Shown here: one piece after another, positions 10,347 to 20,960 of the stretch
Position numbering within the stretch: the stretch's first letter is position 1
Layout: each line of letters starts with the position of its first letter
NCBI GenBank assembly: GCA_933228895.1
Contig: OW121847.1
Coordinates: 82,563,656 to 82,627,655, forward strand
From: Platycnemis pennipes
Taxonomy: Eukaryota; Arthropoda; Insecta; Odonata; Platycnemididae
Reading direction: 5' to 3'
DNA length: 64,000 nucleotides
Program-made: the position numbers and the translations under genes
The notes under the pieces: generated by a model
Told to the model about the DNA's origin: nothing
Databases searched by the model: none
What the model saw: only the letters and a program-made list of their open reading frames with translations

Positions 10347-10444
10347 GAAGGTTTCTCGGGTCCTTCACCGGGCTAATTCGTCCATGTCCGCCGACGTCGG
10401 CGGACATGGGCGAATTAACCCGGTGGAGGACCCGAGAAACCTTC
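10347..10444. repeat. Near-perfect 98-bp palindrome
   Basis: The arms 10347-10395 and 10396-10444 match at 46 of 49 positions around the centre GAC/GTC, with no loop. The sequence is GC-rich in an AT-rich setting, with CCATGTCCGCCGACGTCGGC at the centre. Of the three mismatches two would be G-U pairs in RNA. It lies 200 bases beyond the transposon but shares no sequence with it. It could be the remains of a fold-back element or a structured RNA. Confidence 0.9.
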
Positions 10445-11045
10445 ACGCAGCAGATACGCCGGGAAAGCACCAGATCTTTCCTCTCAGATAGAATCTTGCA
10501 TAATCAATAACAACCACAAGTTTTGGCCTCGGGCCGGGCTGGCACCTGAGGACAATGGTCCCTGAGATCCCGGTGGGCAAAACTCACAACTTAGACCGCC
10601 AACCTGTGACGCTAAATCCCGAAGTCACCAATGCGGGAAAAAATACTCAAGAGCGAATATTAGTACATTTACCCACTCTATCAGTATTTAAACAGATTAA
10701 CAAAATATGATAACATATTACAGATATATTTTTTAACTTCCAGTTTTCTACTGTTTCGAGTAGGTTTTGATGAAATATTCCAAGCCTCCCTTGAATTTTA
10801 TAAACGCATCCTTCCAAATATAATTTCACACCATATCAGCAGACTTTTTGCCTCTCTTCATCCCATCAACATATTATAACTTTACCTACCAATCCCTCCC
10901 TTATTATGCTCTACATTCAGTAACAATCTTTAGTTCGTCATAGCCAATTATCTACTTGTTCCATTCACCTATACTCTCTCCTAAATTCCACTAATAATTT
11001 TCCTTGTCCACTCCCCATACTCAGCACTTCATCATTGATTGTACT
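10445..11045. other. Unique DNA, no gene seen
   Basis: A short GC-rich patch (10525-10625) follows the palindrome, then AT-rich sequence. Nothing matches a known gene or repeat I can name. Confidence 0.45.
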
Positions 11046-11112
11046 TCATCTACATCTACATAATACCCTGAAAGCCAGCGGAAGGGTGTGTAGCAGGAAG
11101 TGAACCATCTTT
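11046..11112 (-). repeat. CR1-like LINE 3' end, minus strand
   Basis: 'catctacatctacataatac' is the reverse complement of the family's terminal repeat, and the adjoining 'ccctgaaagccagcggaagg' and 'gtgtgtagcagg' form the conserved stem-loop. The minus-strand body would extend to higher coordinates, but I cannot recognise coding sequence there. Confidence 0.7.
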
Positions 11113-14100
11113 AGGCATACATTATAAATTTCGTTCTCCCCTCTATATCACACCATTTAAAGCCTTCATGTCTACCGCATGTCTCATTTAAATGAACTTC
11201 AGTTTTCAACACGCTATAAAGGATCAACGGCAATCTCTCCGTCAAAAAATGCATTAAGTTAATTCTTATCTTTGGAGAGAATCGTAGCCACACTGTTTGA
11301 TCAAAAAATCATATATTCCGAGAACTTACGAAAGAGAATGGCATCCTAAGGGTTGTCCAGGGAAAAAATGCTACGGTTAATCCTCCTGCTGAAAGCTTTA
11401 CCTCAGTAATTTGTCGCTTCAACAATGAAGAACGCTCAAAATCTGCGTTTACGCCGGATGGTGGATCTAGTGTCCCTTACCTGTAAAGAGAAGAGAGAGA
11501 TAGATTAAATCATTTTCCTCTTTAATGCAATGCTTACCAATGAGTCAGAAACACTTTATTATGTATAGAGGTATCAAACTTGGATAGCGTGTCAAAAAAC
11601 TCATTAACCCAATCCTCTGTATTTTCTAGCACATTGTAGTAACTGACACATCGACTGCAATGATCATACATAAGGTCCTTATCATTAAATAAAACCATCT
11701 GCATTAAACAAGGTAAAGAATAGCTTAAGGAATGAGGTCACGGAAATAAATTATCTTTCATCGACTAATTGTATTTTATCTAATATGACTGTCAGATTAT
11801 ATTGTTTTATTCACACCAATTGTAGTAGAGGAGTCATAGGTTAATAACTAAGTCATTTTAACAAAAATAAGATGGGTAGTCGTCCAGATAATTTATTCAT
11901 CGCACCAAACCACTAGTTTGTACGCAAATTATTGGTTTTTGTCTTTCTTTTTCGTAATCACTATTTAATCAAATCTTAGACGAAATTAAACGAGGAATTA
12001 AACCATTCAGCAATAATAAACCACCTTGTAAGCGTCGCACAGATTTGTGGCATGGTGTGTAAGACATATAGGTGAGTGAATGAAAAATATGAAAGCAGAA
12101 ACGTATGAGATTACTTCTTCCCACTTTTTCTTCTGGTGATGAAAATTTTCGATGAATTAATCCTTAAATCTCTCTATTCCGCAGGACTTTCCTGACTGCG
12201 TCGATATTATCTGCTTAGAGTAGAATGGAGGTAAAGATTAATTTCTCAATAGCGGATGTCTATGTGTCACATATATAACACAACAACAAGCCCCTTGTCT
12301 CCATAAACTTCCTTTCCTGCTTAGCACACCGCATTGAATTCAAACAAGGTTTTCCAGGAATATTTCTGCTTTTCTTTGTTTTCATGCCGTTATAGGAGTC
12401 AGGAAAACTATCTGGATCACATTCAATTACTGGGAAAGAGTTGTTCCTCTTATATTGGATTAAGATTATTTACGTGACCACTAATTCTGTACAGTAAATA
12501 AAGGATTTTCCGGCCGTCGAGGCGAAGTCTTAGAAAAGAAGAAGACAGTTTTTCCCACAAAAATAAATATCATCTTAACTCGGAATATCATCCATATTTA
12601 GAAGAGCCGAACACCTCACGGCGTCATTTTTGAAGCAAAGGAACAGGGAACTTTTCTCGAAAATGGAGAATAGGTGAAAAACAAATACATCGGTGCCAAA
12701 ATCACCCCTTTGCATTATAGGGAGGCCAAGGGAGTTAGCTCATGTTTTCTCCCATGCTCGGTCGTAAACTTCAGCGAAGGAAAGCGGCGCTGAGATTCCA
12801 GCCTCCCTCCTTTCCAGGTATGAATCAAGTTTTCGAATACATAACAAGAATGCTGGGCTCTGGTTCCGGCATCTTTTCTCTCCCTCTACAATGCCGCCGT
12901 GGTAACGCTGAAAAAAAAGTCAGCTTTAGGCGAGAGAAGAGGCATCAAGGGAGAGATGAGAGTGTTAAATACCACACCAGTATACCGAAAGAGAGAAATT
13001 TTATTTTTACTTGTATACATGCACACAAACAAAACCATATCCCTTTACATCGCTCCCGCTCGTGACACGGAGGGTAGGATATACATAGAACCTTTTCGAG
13101 TGTTTAGCATGTATTCCTCTTTTGAAAATTGAGACGAAAGCAGGCATAGTTTTCAGGGAGGAAAATATCGGCAACATATCTCCTCTGTTCTCTTAACAGC
13201 ACTACGGGAGGGAAAGGTGAGTTTATTTCGAAGAAACTTTCCACAGTCTCTCGGTCTCACTTTACAGCCACATCTGATACAGTAAAATCCTTGATGTATG
13301 TACCATCGCCGAAGCCTTTTTTCACATATCTCCGATCTCTTAGTTCCTTATTGTTCAATGTAGAATGAGGAATTTCTTAGTTAAAAAATCATATTTCGCA
13401 GAGGAGGAAAAGGACAGTACTACTCCATGAAAGGACAAAAGGCACATGACGGAATCCTAGAACGCTGAGGGATATGCTTTTTGAATGGTATAAAATAAAT
13501 CAACGACTTATTTTTTGCGTGCTTAGAAATTCTATACGATGTTCTTTAACAAAGTTCTTGAAGTTTCAAGTTCTGACTGAATTATACGTTCTGCTTTATG
13601 TCGCGACACGGGCGTTTAGTATCAAATGAATTATCTACGTAATCCGATAAGAGAGGGTAGATATCAGTATGGTTGGACTAGATTCCTGGACGTTTCAAAA
13701 TGTGGGCAACGTTAAGGGCAGAAAACTTGGTGTTAGTGCGTGTGTACATTAGAGCCTGGTTATAATATTTCTCCACAATAGTCTATGCTATAATATTCTA
13801 TTGTATTATCATAGTTATAGAATAAATTCATTTAAAAGTCCTAAGTTAATTAATTAATTTTGAAATTCTAAAAAAATAAATCCTGAAATAAATTTATTCA
13901 AAAGAACCTGTCTATAATTTAATCATTTGACACTGTAACCTAGTATTGAAGCTATAAGCGTGCCACCATTGAAAATTATGAGCAATCGTATCCGATTCAT
14001 ATACCTAGGTAACATTTTAGTTAAATTAGGTGAAATAATGAGCTTCAGACCAATCATTGTTTCCATTGAACATTCATAGATGTAATTGTTTTTATGAAAT

Positions 14101-16840
14101 TCTTAGCTTACGGAAACCTTTTTACGTTCAACCCTCTTTCGACGGAACAAAATTCAACCTTTCCTCTCGTCACAGGAGCGAGACGCTCGTTGTCATTCAT
14201 CGCTCATGGCATTCGAGCGTGAAACTTAAAGCTTTGCCAGGGGAGAGGTATTAGTAGTACGTGGCGTCAACAGCATCCATCCAGCCTCTCAGCAGGTATA
14301 TCCAATCGCATACAGCTGCAGACAAGTGAGCTCGGCTACATTCATTTCGTGGGAGGACGACGCGACGTCACAACACTCGCTCCCAACGCACCATTATCCC
14401 AAGGGTTTCGACAGACACGGAATCATTTTTCTCTTCCCCAACGCTCTCATTTCACGCCACCCGACTTTTTCCGCGCGCAACAAAACCCCCACCCCTAGCC
14501 CACCATCATCCCCAGGAACGCTCCCTGTGTGAGTGTGTGAAATGTGGGCCAACTGTCGTGCGGTGACACACTCCCAGGACATCCCTAAAATCTCCCTTCC
14601 GTCAATTCAAGGGGAGAAATGGATATTTCCACATGCATACGTAATTTATTCCGGCAAACATTTTTGGATAGAAGATTATCGAGATTATCCTCAGGGAGCG
14701 TGACAGGAAGCGGAATGAGAGGGAATAAAACGATGAGCGAAGAAAAAGACAATAAAAATGGGAGAAAACGGGAATTGGAGATGAGAGGAAACCGTACGCT
14801 AAACGGCCGAAAGGAGTAGCGCAGAGCTTTTCTTTTTTTCTCTCTTTTTTCATTTTGGTCCTCGAGTTCCTCTCGATGTATTTGCTGTGACTTCAACGAG
14901 CAGGCGAAAAAATTCCAAAAAATTGCCGACGGGTCAAAGAATGGGAAAATGTTAAAGATCGATAGTTCACGGTTTGTCCCTCTATCTCTCTCTTTCTCTC
15001 TCACACACTCGATAGATATCGAGTAAAACGAGAAGAGGACGAATGGTGTTGCTCAACAATATGGTTCTTCATTTTTACACCTACTTAACCTTTCTTTTTC
15101 CCTACCGCATCCACGATACCATTCTCATGTGGCCGATAATTCCTTGTGAAACAATGACACTAATAATTTAATTTTCTCCAATAGTGACCAATAAGTCCTT
15201 TATAATTGCAGATCTGGAATAAATTTAGGCTCATATCTCCAACTTTTACTGAGTGATCTAGAATAATATTCAAGTTATGGTGCGATATCATGAATCATTG
15301 TTTCGTGTTCTCACTATATTTATCAATAAAGAAAGCTTCTCTACAAGCAGATTCCTCACAGTAACCATCCTATCGATTTATTCCCCTGATTTCTAGAGGC
15401 CCTATTCTTTTTTCTTGGCCTCATTACCATTAATTTGGATTTGATTTACTTCAAGTCTTAAGCTGCACTTTTTCACTTCACTTTTCGATGCTTCATTAAT
15501 TTCTCGTCATTCTTTCATCACTGACAGAACCAGCCAGAGTAATATCCTACTTTGCTGCACTAACATACATTAACAAGGCCGGTCAAACACCACCACAAGT
15601 TTTAAAAATATCATTATTAATAGCTTGATGCGTAATCATAAGACATGTTTGTATAATATTTATGCGATGTCTATCCTGCGTGATGATTTGAAGCTGTATT
15701 TTACGTGAAGCCACTTTGATGCCTAGGTGAGTTTGGTCAGCGACTTAACATTTTAATAGGCAATGCTGGTGTGCCTGGTGTGGATAGTTTCCATGCCCTA
15801 GTGGTGGCTCGCACGGTGTGTGAGTAGGTACTTTGGACTCATGCGGGTCTCTGACGGGTAAACCATTGAATGTGGGATAAGTGCATGAGGTTATTAGCGT
15901 TTTGTCACAATTTGACCCCAGACCCTAAAGAATCACTGAACACATATATGTGAGTACAATTTTCCGTTGTCATTCTGCGCATGTTATTTTATTTTTACAT
16001 CTTCACAAATGCCTTCAAAAAGTGCCATTTCGGAATCCCAAATTCGTAGGTTTCCACTCTACCTCTTGCGTGGTTTATATGATTGTCCCTTACGTTTACG
16101 ATTACGCAAGCGTGTGCGATATAACCTTAGCTGTTGGAGCACCCGAGACACAAGTTTGCCGCTATTACATGCCTTTGCATTTGCCTTTGACCCGAATAAA
16201 AACAAACAGATACAAAGACATTAGCTTCCTGAGGATGCCCCAGTTTCCGTCCACTTCGGTTGCCGGCCAATCGCTTTCAATAGGAACACATTGGCGGCAG
16301 GTGTTTCTAAGTTTAACGAGAGCCAAGTGCCCCGGCAGTCCTCAACGGGACTCTCCTGAGTACAATGCCCTCGTGCAGGCCGCTGCGACCTGAAAGCAAA
16401 TTGATCTCGGATAAGGGAACGTTCCACGGGCGCTCTCCTCTTCGCTGCACCGTGCCCTATCTATGGCGCCCCCGCAGCGCCGGAGCCCCCATCTCCTTTC
16501 CGACCTCGGTCACCTTCAGGGAGCGTGTATCCAGGCTGCAGAATGCGAAATTGCACTTCTCTTATTTGAAAAGACTTAGCCTAATGCATTTCCATTGTAG
16601 AAATGAACGACGGTGATTTAAGAGCTGCGAGCCCGTAACGAAACTTTTCCAGGCAGTGGCTAGGATTTGAATATTGCAGGTTACATTAGCAAGGAGGCGA
16701 GCTCTAGAGTTTTGAGCACTGACAACAATGAATCAGGAAGAGTAATGTTTGAGTCCAATGGCTTAAAAAGCACTTGATGTGTTCATAAAGCATCAGGGCC
16801 TTCGTTTTTTGTAATGTGGATGACTAGGATCAAGTAGAAA
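11113..16840. other. Gene-less region, mostly AT-rich, with GC-rich tracts at 14.1-15.0 and 16.2-16.5 kb
   Basis: I find no gene. The tract at about 14140-15010 has raised GC and CpG and a CT-rich microsatellite near 14977-15003; it opens frames of up to 139 codons on the minus strand (14585-15004), with no recognisable domain and strong Phe/Leu/Ser/Arg bias from the pyrimidine-rich DNA. The tract at 16230-16510 is also GC-rich. The longest plus frame here (15950-16393, 147 codons) is likewise unrecognisable. These tracts could be regulatory or untranslated exon sequence, but nothing in the sequence proves it. Confidence 0.4.
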
Positions 16841-16849
16841 TGGAAATAA

Positions 16850-17085
16850 GGAGCAAGGGCCTAGCCACGTTGAGTTACCACTTCCCGTCAGATCACCGAA
16901 GTTCAGCAACGACTGGCCGGGACGGAGGTTGGATGGGTGACCCTCCTCCATACGTCTACCGAGGTGCTCTTTTCCTCTGTTTGCAAGTGGCGGGCAGGTG
17001 AAATGTGGGTTGGCACAGTGGATTTAAAGAGGTTTAAATGCCAGGGGTACTCCAAGGGGCCCGCGCTCACCCATCCAATTTTTTA
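16850..17085 (+). repeat. 5S rRNA-derived SINE-like element or 5S pseudogene
   Basis: From about 16855 to 16975 the sequence follows animal 5S rRNA. CACGTTGAGTTACCA corresponds to the 5' third, GATCACCGAAGTTCAGCAAC is almost identical to the internal control region with its A box, and GGTTGGATGGGTGACC is the C box. GAGGTGCT replaces the usual 3' stem. The 5' and 3' ends do not pair as in real 5S rRNA, and the middle ('gactggccgggacgg') has drifted, so it is not a functional rRNA gene. About 100 GC-rich bases of unrelated sequence follow (to about 17085), which is what a SINE3-type element (5S head plus body) would show. A lone pseudogene is the alternative. Confidence 0.7.
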
Positions 17086-17346
17086 GGGAAAGAAGAAAAA
17101 ATGATGTTTAGAGAGCGGTAAAATTTTCTCCATCTCAAAAAAATATCGGAGGTTGAACCTTCCCTGGCCATTTTCAATCTTCGAACTGATGACTCAAACG
17201 AGACATAAAATTTGCATAAATTTCCTTTTATCACCGATATCTTTGATTCTGACCCTAGTTGTTTTACTCGTCACAAATGTGACGACGATCTCCCTCTGGA
17301 CTTAAGAGGGCAAATTCAGCTTTCATCGAACAACTCCATTCTCACT

Positions 17347-17382
17347 GCGATGATATTTGCCTCAGCAGGCAAATATCATCGC
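17347..17382. other. Perfect 16-bp hairpin with 4-nt loop
   Basis: GCGATGATATTTGCCT, then CAGC, then AGGCAAATATCATCGC: both arms match at all 16 positions. There is no U-run after it, and this is a eukaryotic setting, so it is not a bacterial-type terminator. Its role is unknown. Confidence 0.85.
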
Positions 17383-17460
17383 AAAACGTTGTCTGTACGG
17401 AAGAATTATATTCAGTCTCTCTTTGGGGAAATATCTTTAAAACAGAATGGAATAATTTAG

Positions 17461-19840
17461 GAGAAGGCATTTAAAGGAAAAATGAAAAAAGGGAATTTGA
17501 AAAAAGGATCGGAAACAAAGGACCTGAAAATGTTAATGAAAAATATGCTATGATGGGCAATACAAAAAAGATATGAATAACACAAAAATGTATCCAAGAC
17601 AAGTGAAGGAAATACCTATAATAGATTTATTTCCGATTGCAGGTCTAAAAGATATGCCAGAATGGATATGTAATGCATTCATGGGAAAAACAAGAAAGAA
17701 GCTATACAATGATGTGGATGTGGAATAGGCATTACAGATAAACAATACTTAAGGATGAAATACTGATGAGTAGGAAAATGGGAATCGGAGGACAGAATTT
17801 TGGTTTAAGTAAAAGGATATAAGATAGGTATTCATTCACACAGGGGACATAGTTGTCAAAACTAATCCCTCTCCCAGTTTCAGGTCCTTTCTTCACAATC
17901 ACAGCTATTATCTTGTCTAATTTTTCTAATAATTTCATTGAAACAGACATTTCAATTTTTTTAAGGAAAAACGAATAATCTCACCGTCAGTTGAAATTTT
18001 TGGCAAGGGGCTGAACTTCTCCCACGGAAGCAACGAAAATATTAAAAAAAAAATATACACTCAATATTCAATGGCGATTTTTCTCCCATTATTCCATAAG
18101 TATAAGCGTGTTTTACATAGTACGGCTGCACAACTGGTGCAGTCTTTTCTTCACCTGGAAAAAGGTGGCTGCTCCATTCTCCCGTTTGTTGGTGGTTTTC
18201 ATCACCATCTCACCATGGTACGACATATTAAACAGATCTCGTTTTTTTCAGGACCTCCGTCTCGAGACCCAATTCGCGAACCCCGGAACGTATTACTCGC
18301 AACGGCCTATCCTCCAAGCTAACTCGCTTATCTCGCTAGTAGAATGTGTATTATGGATTCTACTCGGTACCCACTTTTACTAGTTCGAGTTCCACCCAAC
18401 ACACCGCCACACTTCCTCGGTAACCTAAGGACGATGCCCTTCGTCGAGATCAACACGACATACACATCCGCAGTGGCGCATAATACTCTACTCGAGAGAG
18501 CGCCACCATGCTGTATCCATTCACCTCCACTGATCCAAGACGATGCGACGAGTCAAATCCCCTCCTTCCTCAACATCCCAACACTCTCCTCCACAACTCC
18601 TCCGACCATTAGGGCTTCTCGCCTCCTTTGCCTCCCATCCCCCAAAGTCCGCATTTTCCTTCGATGGAAACCGTTTCCATCCTCCCTCCGTCCCCGGTCC
18701 CTTATCCCCACTCTGCGAGATCGGCTCCACGCCCACCCAACCTCCGACACTCCCTCGTGGCTTTTCCAACCTCTCTCTCCCTTCATCTTCGATGTTTGAC
18801 ACTCGCCCGCTCTTCTCAGGAAGAGGGAGGCGATGGGGGGAGAGGGGGGAAGAGAGAGATGGGGAAGAGAGAGATGGGGAAGGACGGCAGGAGTTGAGGC
18901 GGTCCCAGTCGGAAGGGATTCTCCCGCCCCTCATCAAAGAGGGAAAAGGGTTCCTAGTCGTCACCAGGGAGAAGTTGACGAGAGGATGATGAAAGAGGCC
19001 GCGGAAGGCGAAGTGAAAGATAGTGAGTGAGAGAGCTATGGGCGGACTTCGCCGAGTCAGGATGAAAATTTGAAGGTGATTTCACTTGCCCCCGTTTCCC
19101 ACCGATGGATCACAAGGGAACATGGAAGGTATGGCATTAAAATACAATCGTTAACGAAATAAAGGTGCGGTAGACGTAATTCCTAAGTATTCAAATAGAT
19201 ATCAACCGCCTAACCTGAGACAAACAACGCATCCAGTCATGTATGGCAGCAAATGTGATGCGCATATTACTTTTTAAATGCGTTGTAGTGGTGTAACTTG
19301 ACTCAGTAGCTATAAATAAACAAATATAATTTACCCCATTATATGTGTCATTGCGTGAACGCATTCCTCTTCTCTTGCAGCGGCCGTTGTATTCCCAAAG
19401 TAAATGGCGCTCAAGCGGATTGCAGTCAAAATTCCAAATTCATATAAATCAAAAGGCAACATATATGAGGTATCACGATTAGAGAAAATGTTAATATACA
19501 GGCTATAAGAGTACAAATCCTTTGCTAAAGACGTAAAGAGCACCCGTGTTCTCAGAAATATTGACCTCATAACTGGCTAATTCATATTTCTAATAATAAT
19601 ACTCACTTTGTTTGCAATTAAACATCTTTAGCTATTTGTAATTGCAAGTTATGCAATAACTGCAGATTAAAACGCATCTTGTAACGGACTATAAATTGTT
19701 GCCTTTCTCGTAGGATAGTTACCACTTTTTCACATGACACCGAAATTTCATGGCCGAAAAGAGAGTTAAATTACCCCTGCTCAAAGTCATAGCCTGTAAC
19801 ACAGAAAGAAAAACACGAGCCAAATCCACAAAAATAAACT
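17461..19840. other. Gene-less region with a GC-rich tract at 18.25-19.03 kb
   Basis: Positions 17461-18060 are AT- and purine-rich. From about 18250 to 19030 G+C and CpG rise sharply, and frames of 147-151 codons open on both strands (plus 18344-18799, plus 18543-18989, minus 18521-18964). They overlap, consist largely of Pro, Ser and Arg, and match no family I know. A short GA-rich repeat (AGAGAGAGATGGGGA) sits at 18838-18882. An untranslated exon or promoter is possible. Confidence 0.4.
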
Positions 19841-19841
19841 T

Positions 19842-19890
19842 TACTACGACCCGGGTTTCACTGTATTACAGCATCGTCAGGTGACCTGTC
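19842..19890 (-). ncRNA. Hammerhead-ribozyme-like motif, Penelope-type context
   Basis: On the minus strand the order is CTGACGA (19880-19874), a stem II candidate GCTGT-AAT-ACAGT, GAAA, then CCCGGGTC ending at the GTC triplet (19850-19848). This is the core syntax of a type I hammerhead: CUGANGA, stem II, GAAA, short stem III, then a UH cleavage site. Self-complementary mini stem III sequences such as CCCGGG are known in hammerheads of Penelope-like retroelements, which may act as dimers. Stem I is weak here: only a few pairs form between the bases before CUGACGA and those after GTC. AAGTTTATTTTTGTGGA follows, similar to the module at 39021-39186. Likely a decayed copy. Confidence 0.4.
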
Positions 19891-20315
19891 ACCAGCAAGT
19901 CAGAAAACATCACTCAGCGAGAGAAAAATACGAAGAGACAAATTTTGGAAATCAGAGGGTTGCCTGAGTGTTTAATAACTTTGCATATAACAGCTGATAC
20001 ATTTATCTTCCAGAATGTTTCTAGCAGGTTACACCAGAATAAAAAATTAAAATGGGAGGCAAGTGACAACAGAGATAGCAGACAAAAGGGAAAAAGGGAA
20101 ATGTGATGTAAAATAAGATATGAGAAATTATTAAATGAAAACATTTCTTCCAGAGTGAAAAAGATAATAACCGTGGCGCTACAAAGGCCACATCACTGGC
20201 ATGTGAAAAAAGCTTTTAAGTACCTACCAAAAATTATGCAGGTAATACAACACGACTTTTGATTTCGAAATTCATTATTTTCCCGACAATAAATATCATG
20301 TGATAAGAACAATTT

Positions 20316-20410
20316 CGTTAATATGAAGAGGTTGGCTGATACCAGAATCGAGTAGAGGGCTGCGTCAAACCAATCCTAGGATTGTTGACCGATGATAATG
20401 ATGATGATGA
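20316..20410 (+). repeat. RTE-like LINE 3' end with ATG-rich tail
   Basis: 'aatatgaagaggttggctga' through 'aatcctaggattgttgaccg' ends in GATGATAATGATGATGATGA. The same block occurs inverted at 41587-41682, where it follows reverse-transcriptase coding sequence on the minus strand. In frame it encodes a MKRLADTRIE-like tail. Only the last approximately 95 bases of the element are present. Confidence 0.75.
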
Positions 20411-20696
20411 ACAATTTTAATTTAGATGCTAGCTTAAATCGTAGATGTCTTCTTGCACAGAAAACGATCGTCAAAGCATGAAAAATGCGAAATCAATGTG
20501 GTCTTAGAGGGTTCAAAAGATCATAAGGCTTCTTAAAACCATAAACATTATGCCATTTCATTTAAAACCATAATATCGATCAATAGACTAATATAGGTTC
20601 ATTAGAGGACCAATATTTATTAATAGTTGATATATCGAGCCACTGCCACAAGAGGGGATTACCGACCAAACAGTTCTTAGATGCCAATAGTTATAG

Positions 20697-20960
20697 TTGG
20701 GTATTTGGAACGAGGTAAGAATTTTTAGGAAGTGAAGGAAGAGAAGAGATAAACACGACGTCGGCATTAGCCTGCTCTTAATGAAAGACGAAAAAAGGGG
20801 CCACTACGTTATGTATCATACGATGAACAAATTACTAAACCTTACATTTTTTCCACACCACACTCGTGTATGGACTGGTATACCACTGAAAAATCTGCCA
20901 TTGCCTAGATTCGAACCGCGTGAACAAGTGCTGTGCTATATACCATAGTAATCGACGCAC
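20697..20960 (-). repeat. tRNA-derived SINE (family A), minus strand
   Basis: It contains the ACACGACGTCGGCATTAGCC block, GCTCTTAATGAA and a tRNA-like head (B-box-like GGTTCGAATCTA on the minus strand near 20905), in the same order as the copies at 5040 and 48357. It is more diverged than those copies: the 'ccacggcttaa' block is reduced to 'ccactacgttatg'. Confidence 0.65.

Noticed and set aside
14585..15004. 139-codon minus-strand frame
   Set aside because: Its Phe/Leu/Ser/Arg-heavy sequence follows from pyrimidine-rich DNA and includes a translated microsatellite.
17347..17382. Bacterial-type terminator
   Set aside because: The setting is eukaryotic and there is no U-run after the hairpin.
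18344..18989. Overlapping frames of about 150 codons on both strands
   Set aside because: They lie in GC-rich DNA with few stops, are Pro/Ser/Arg-rich on both strands and match no family; the overlap means most are chance.
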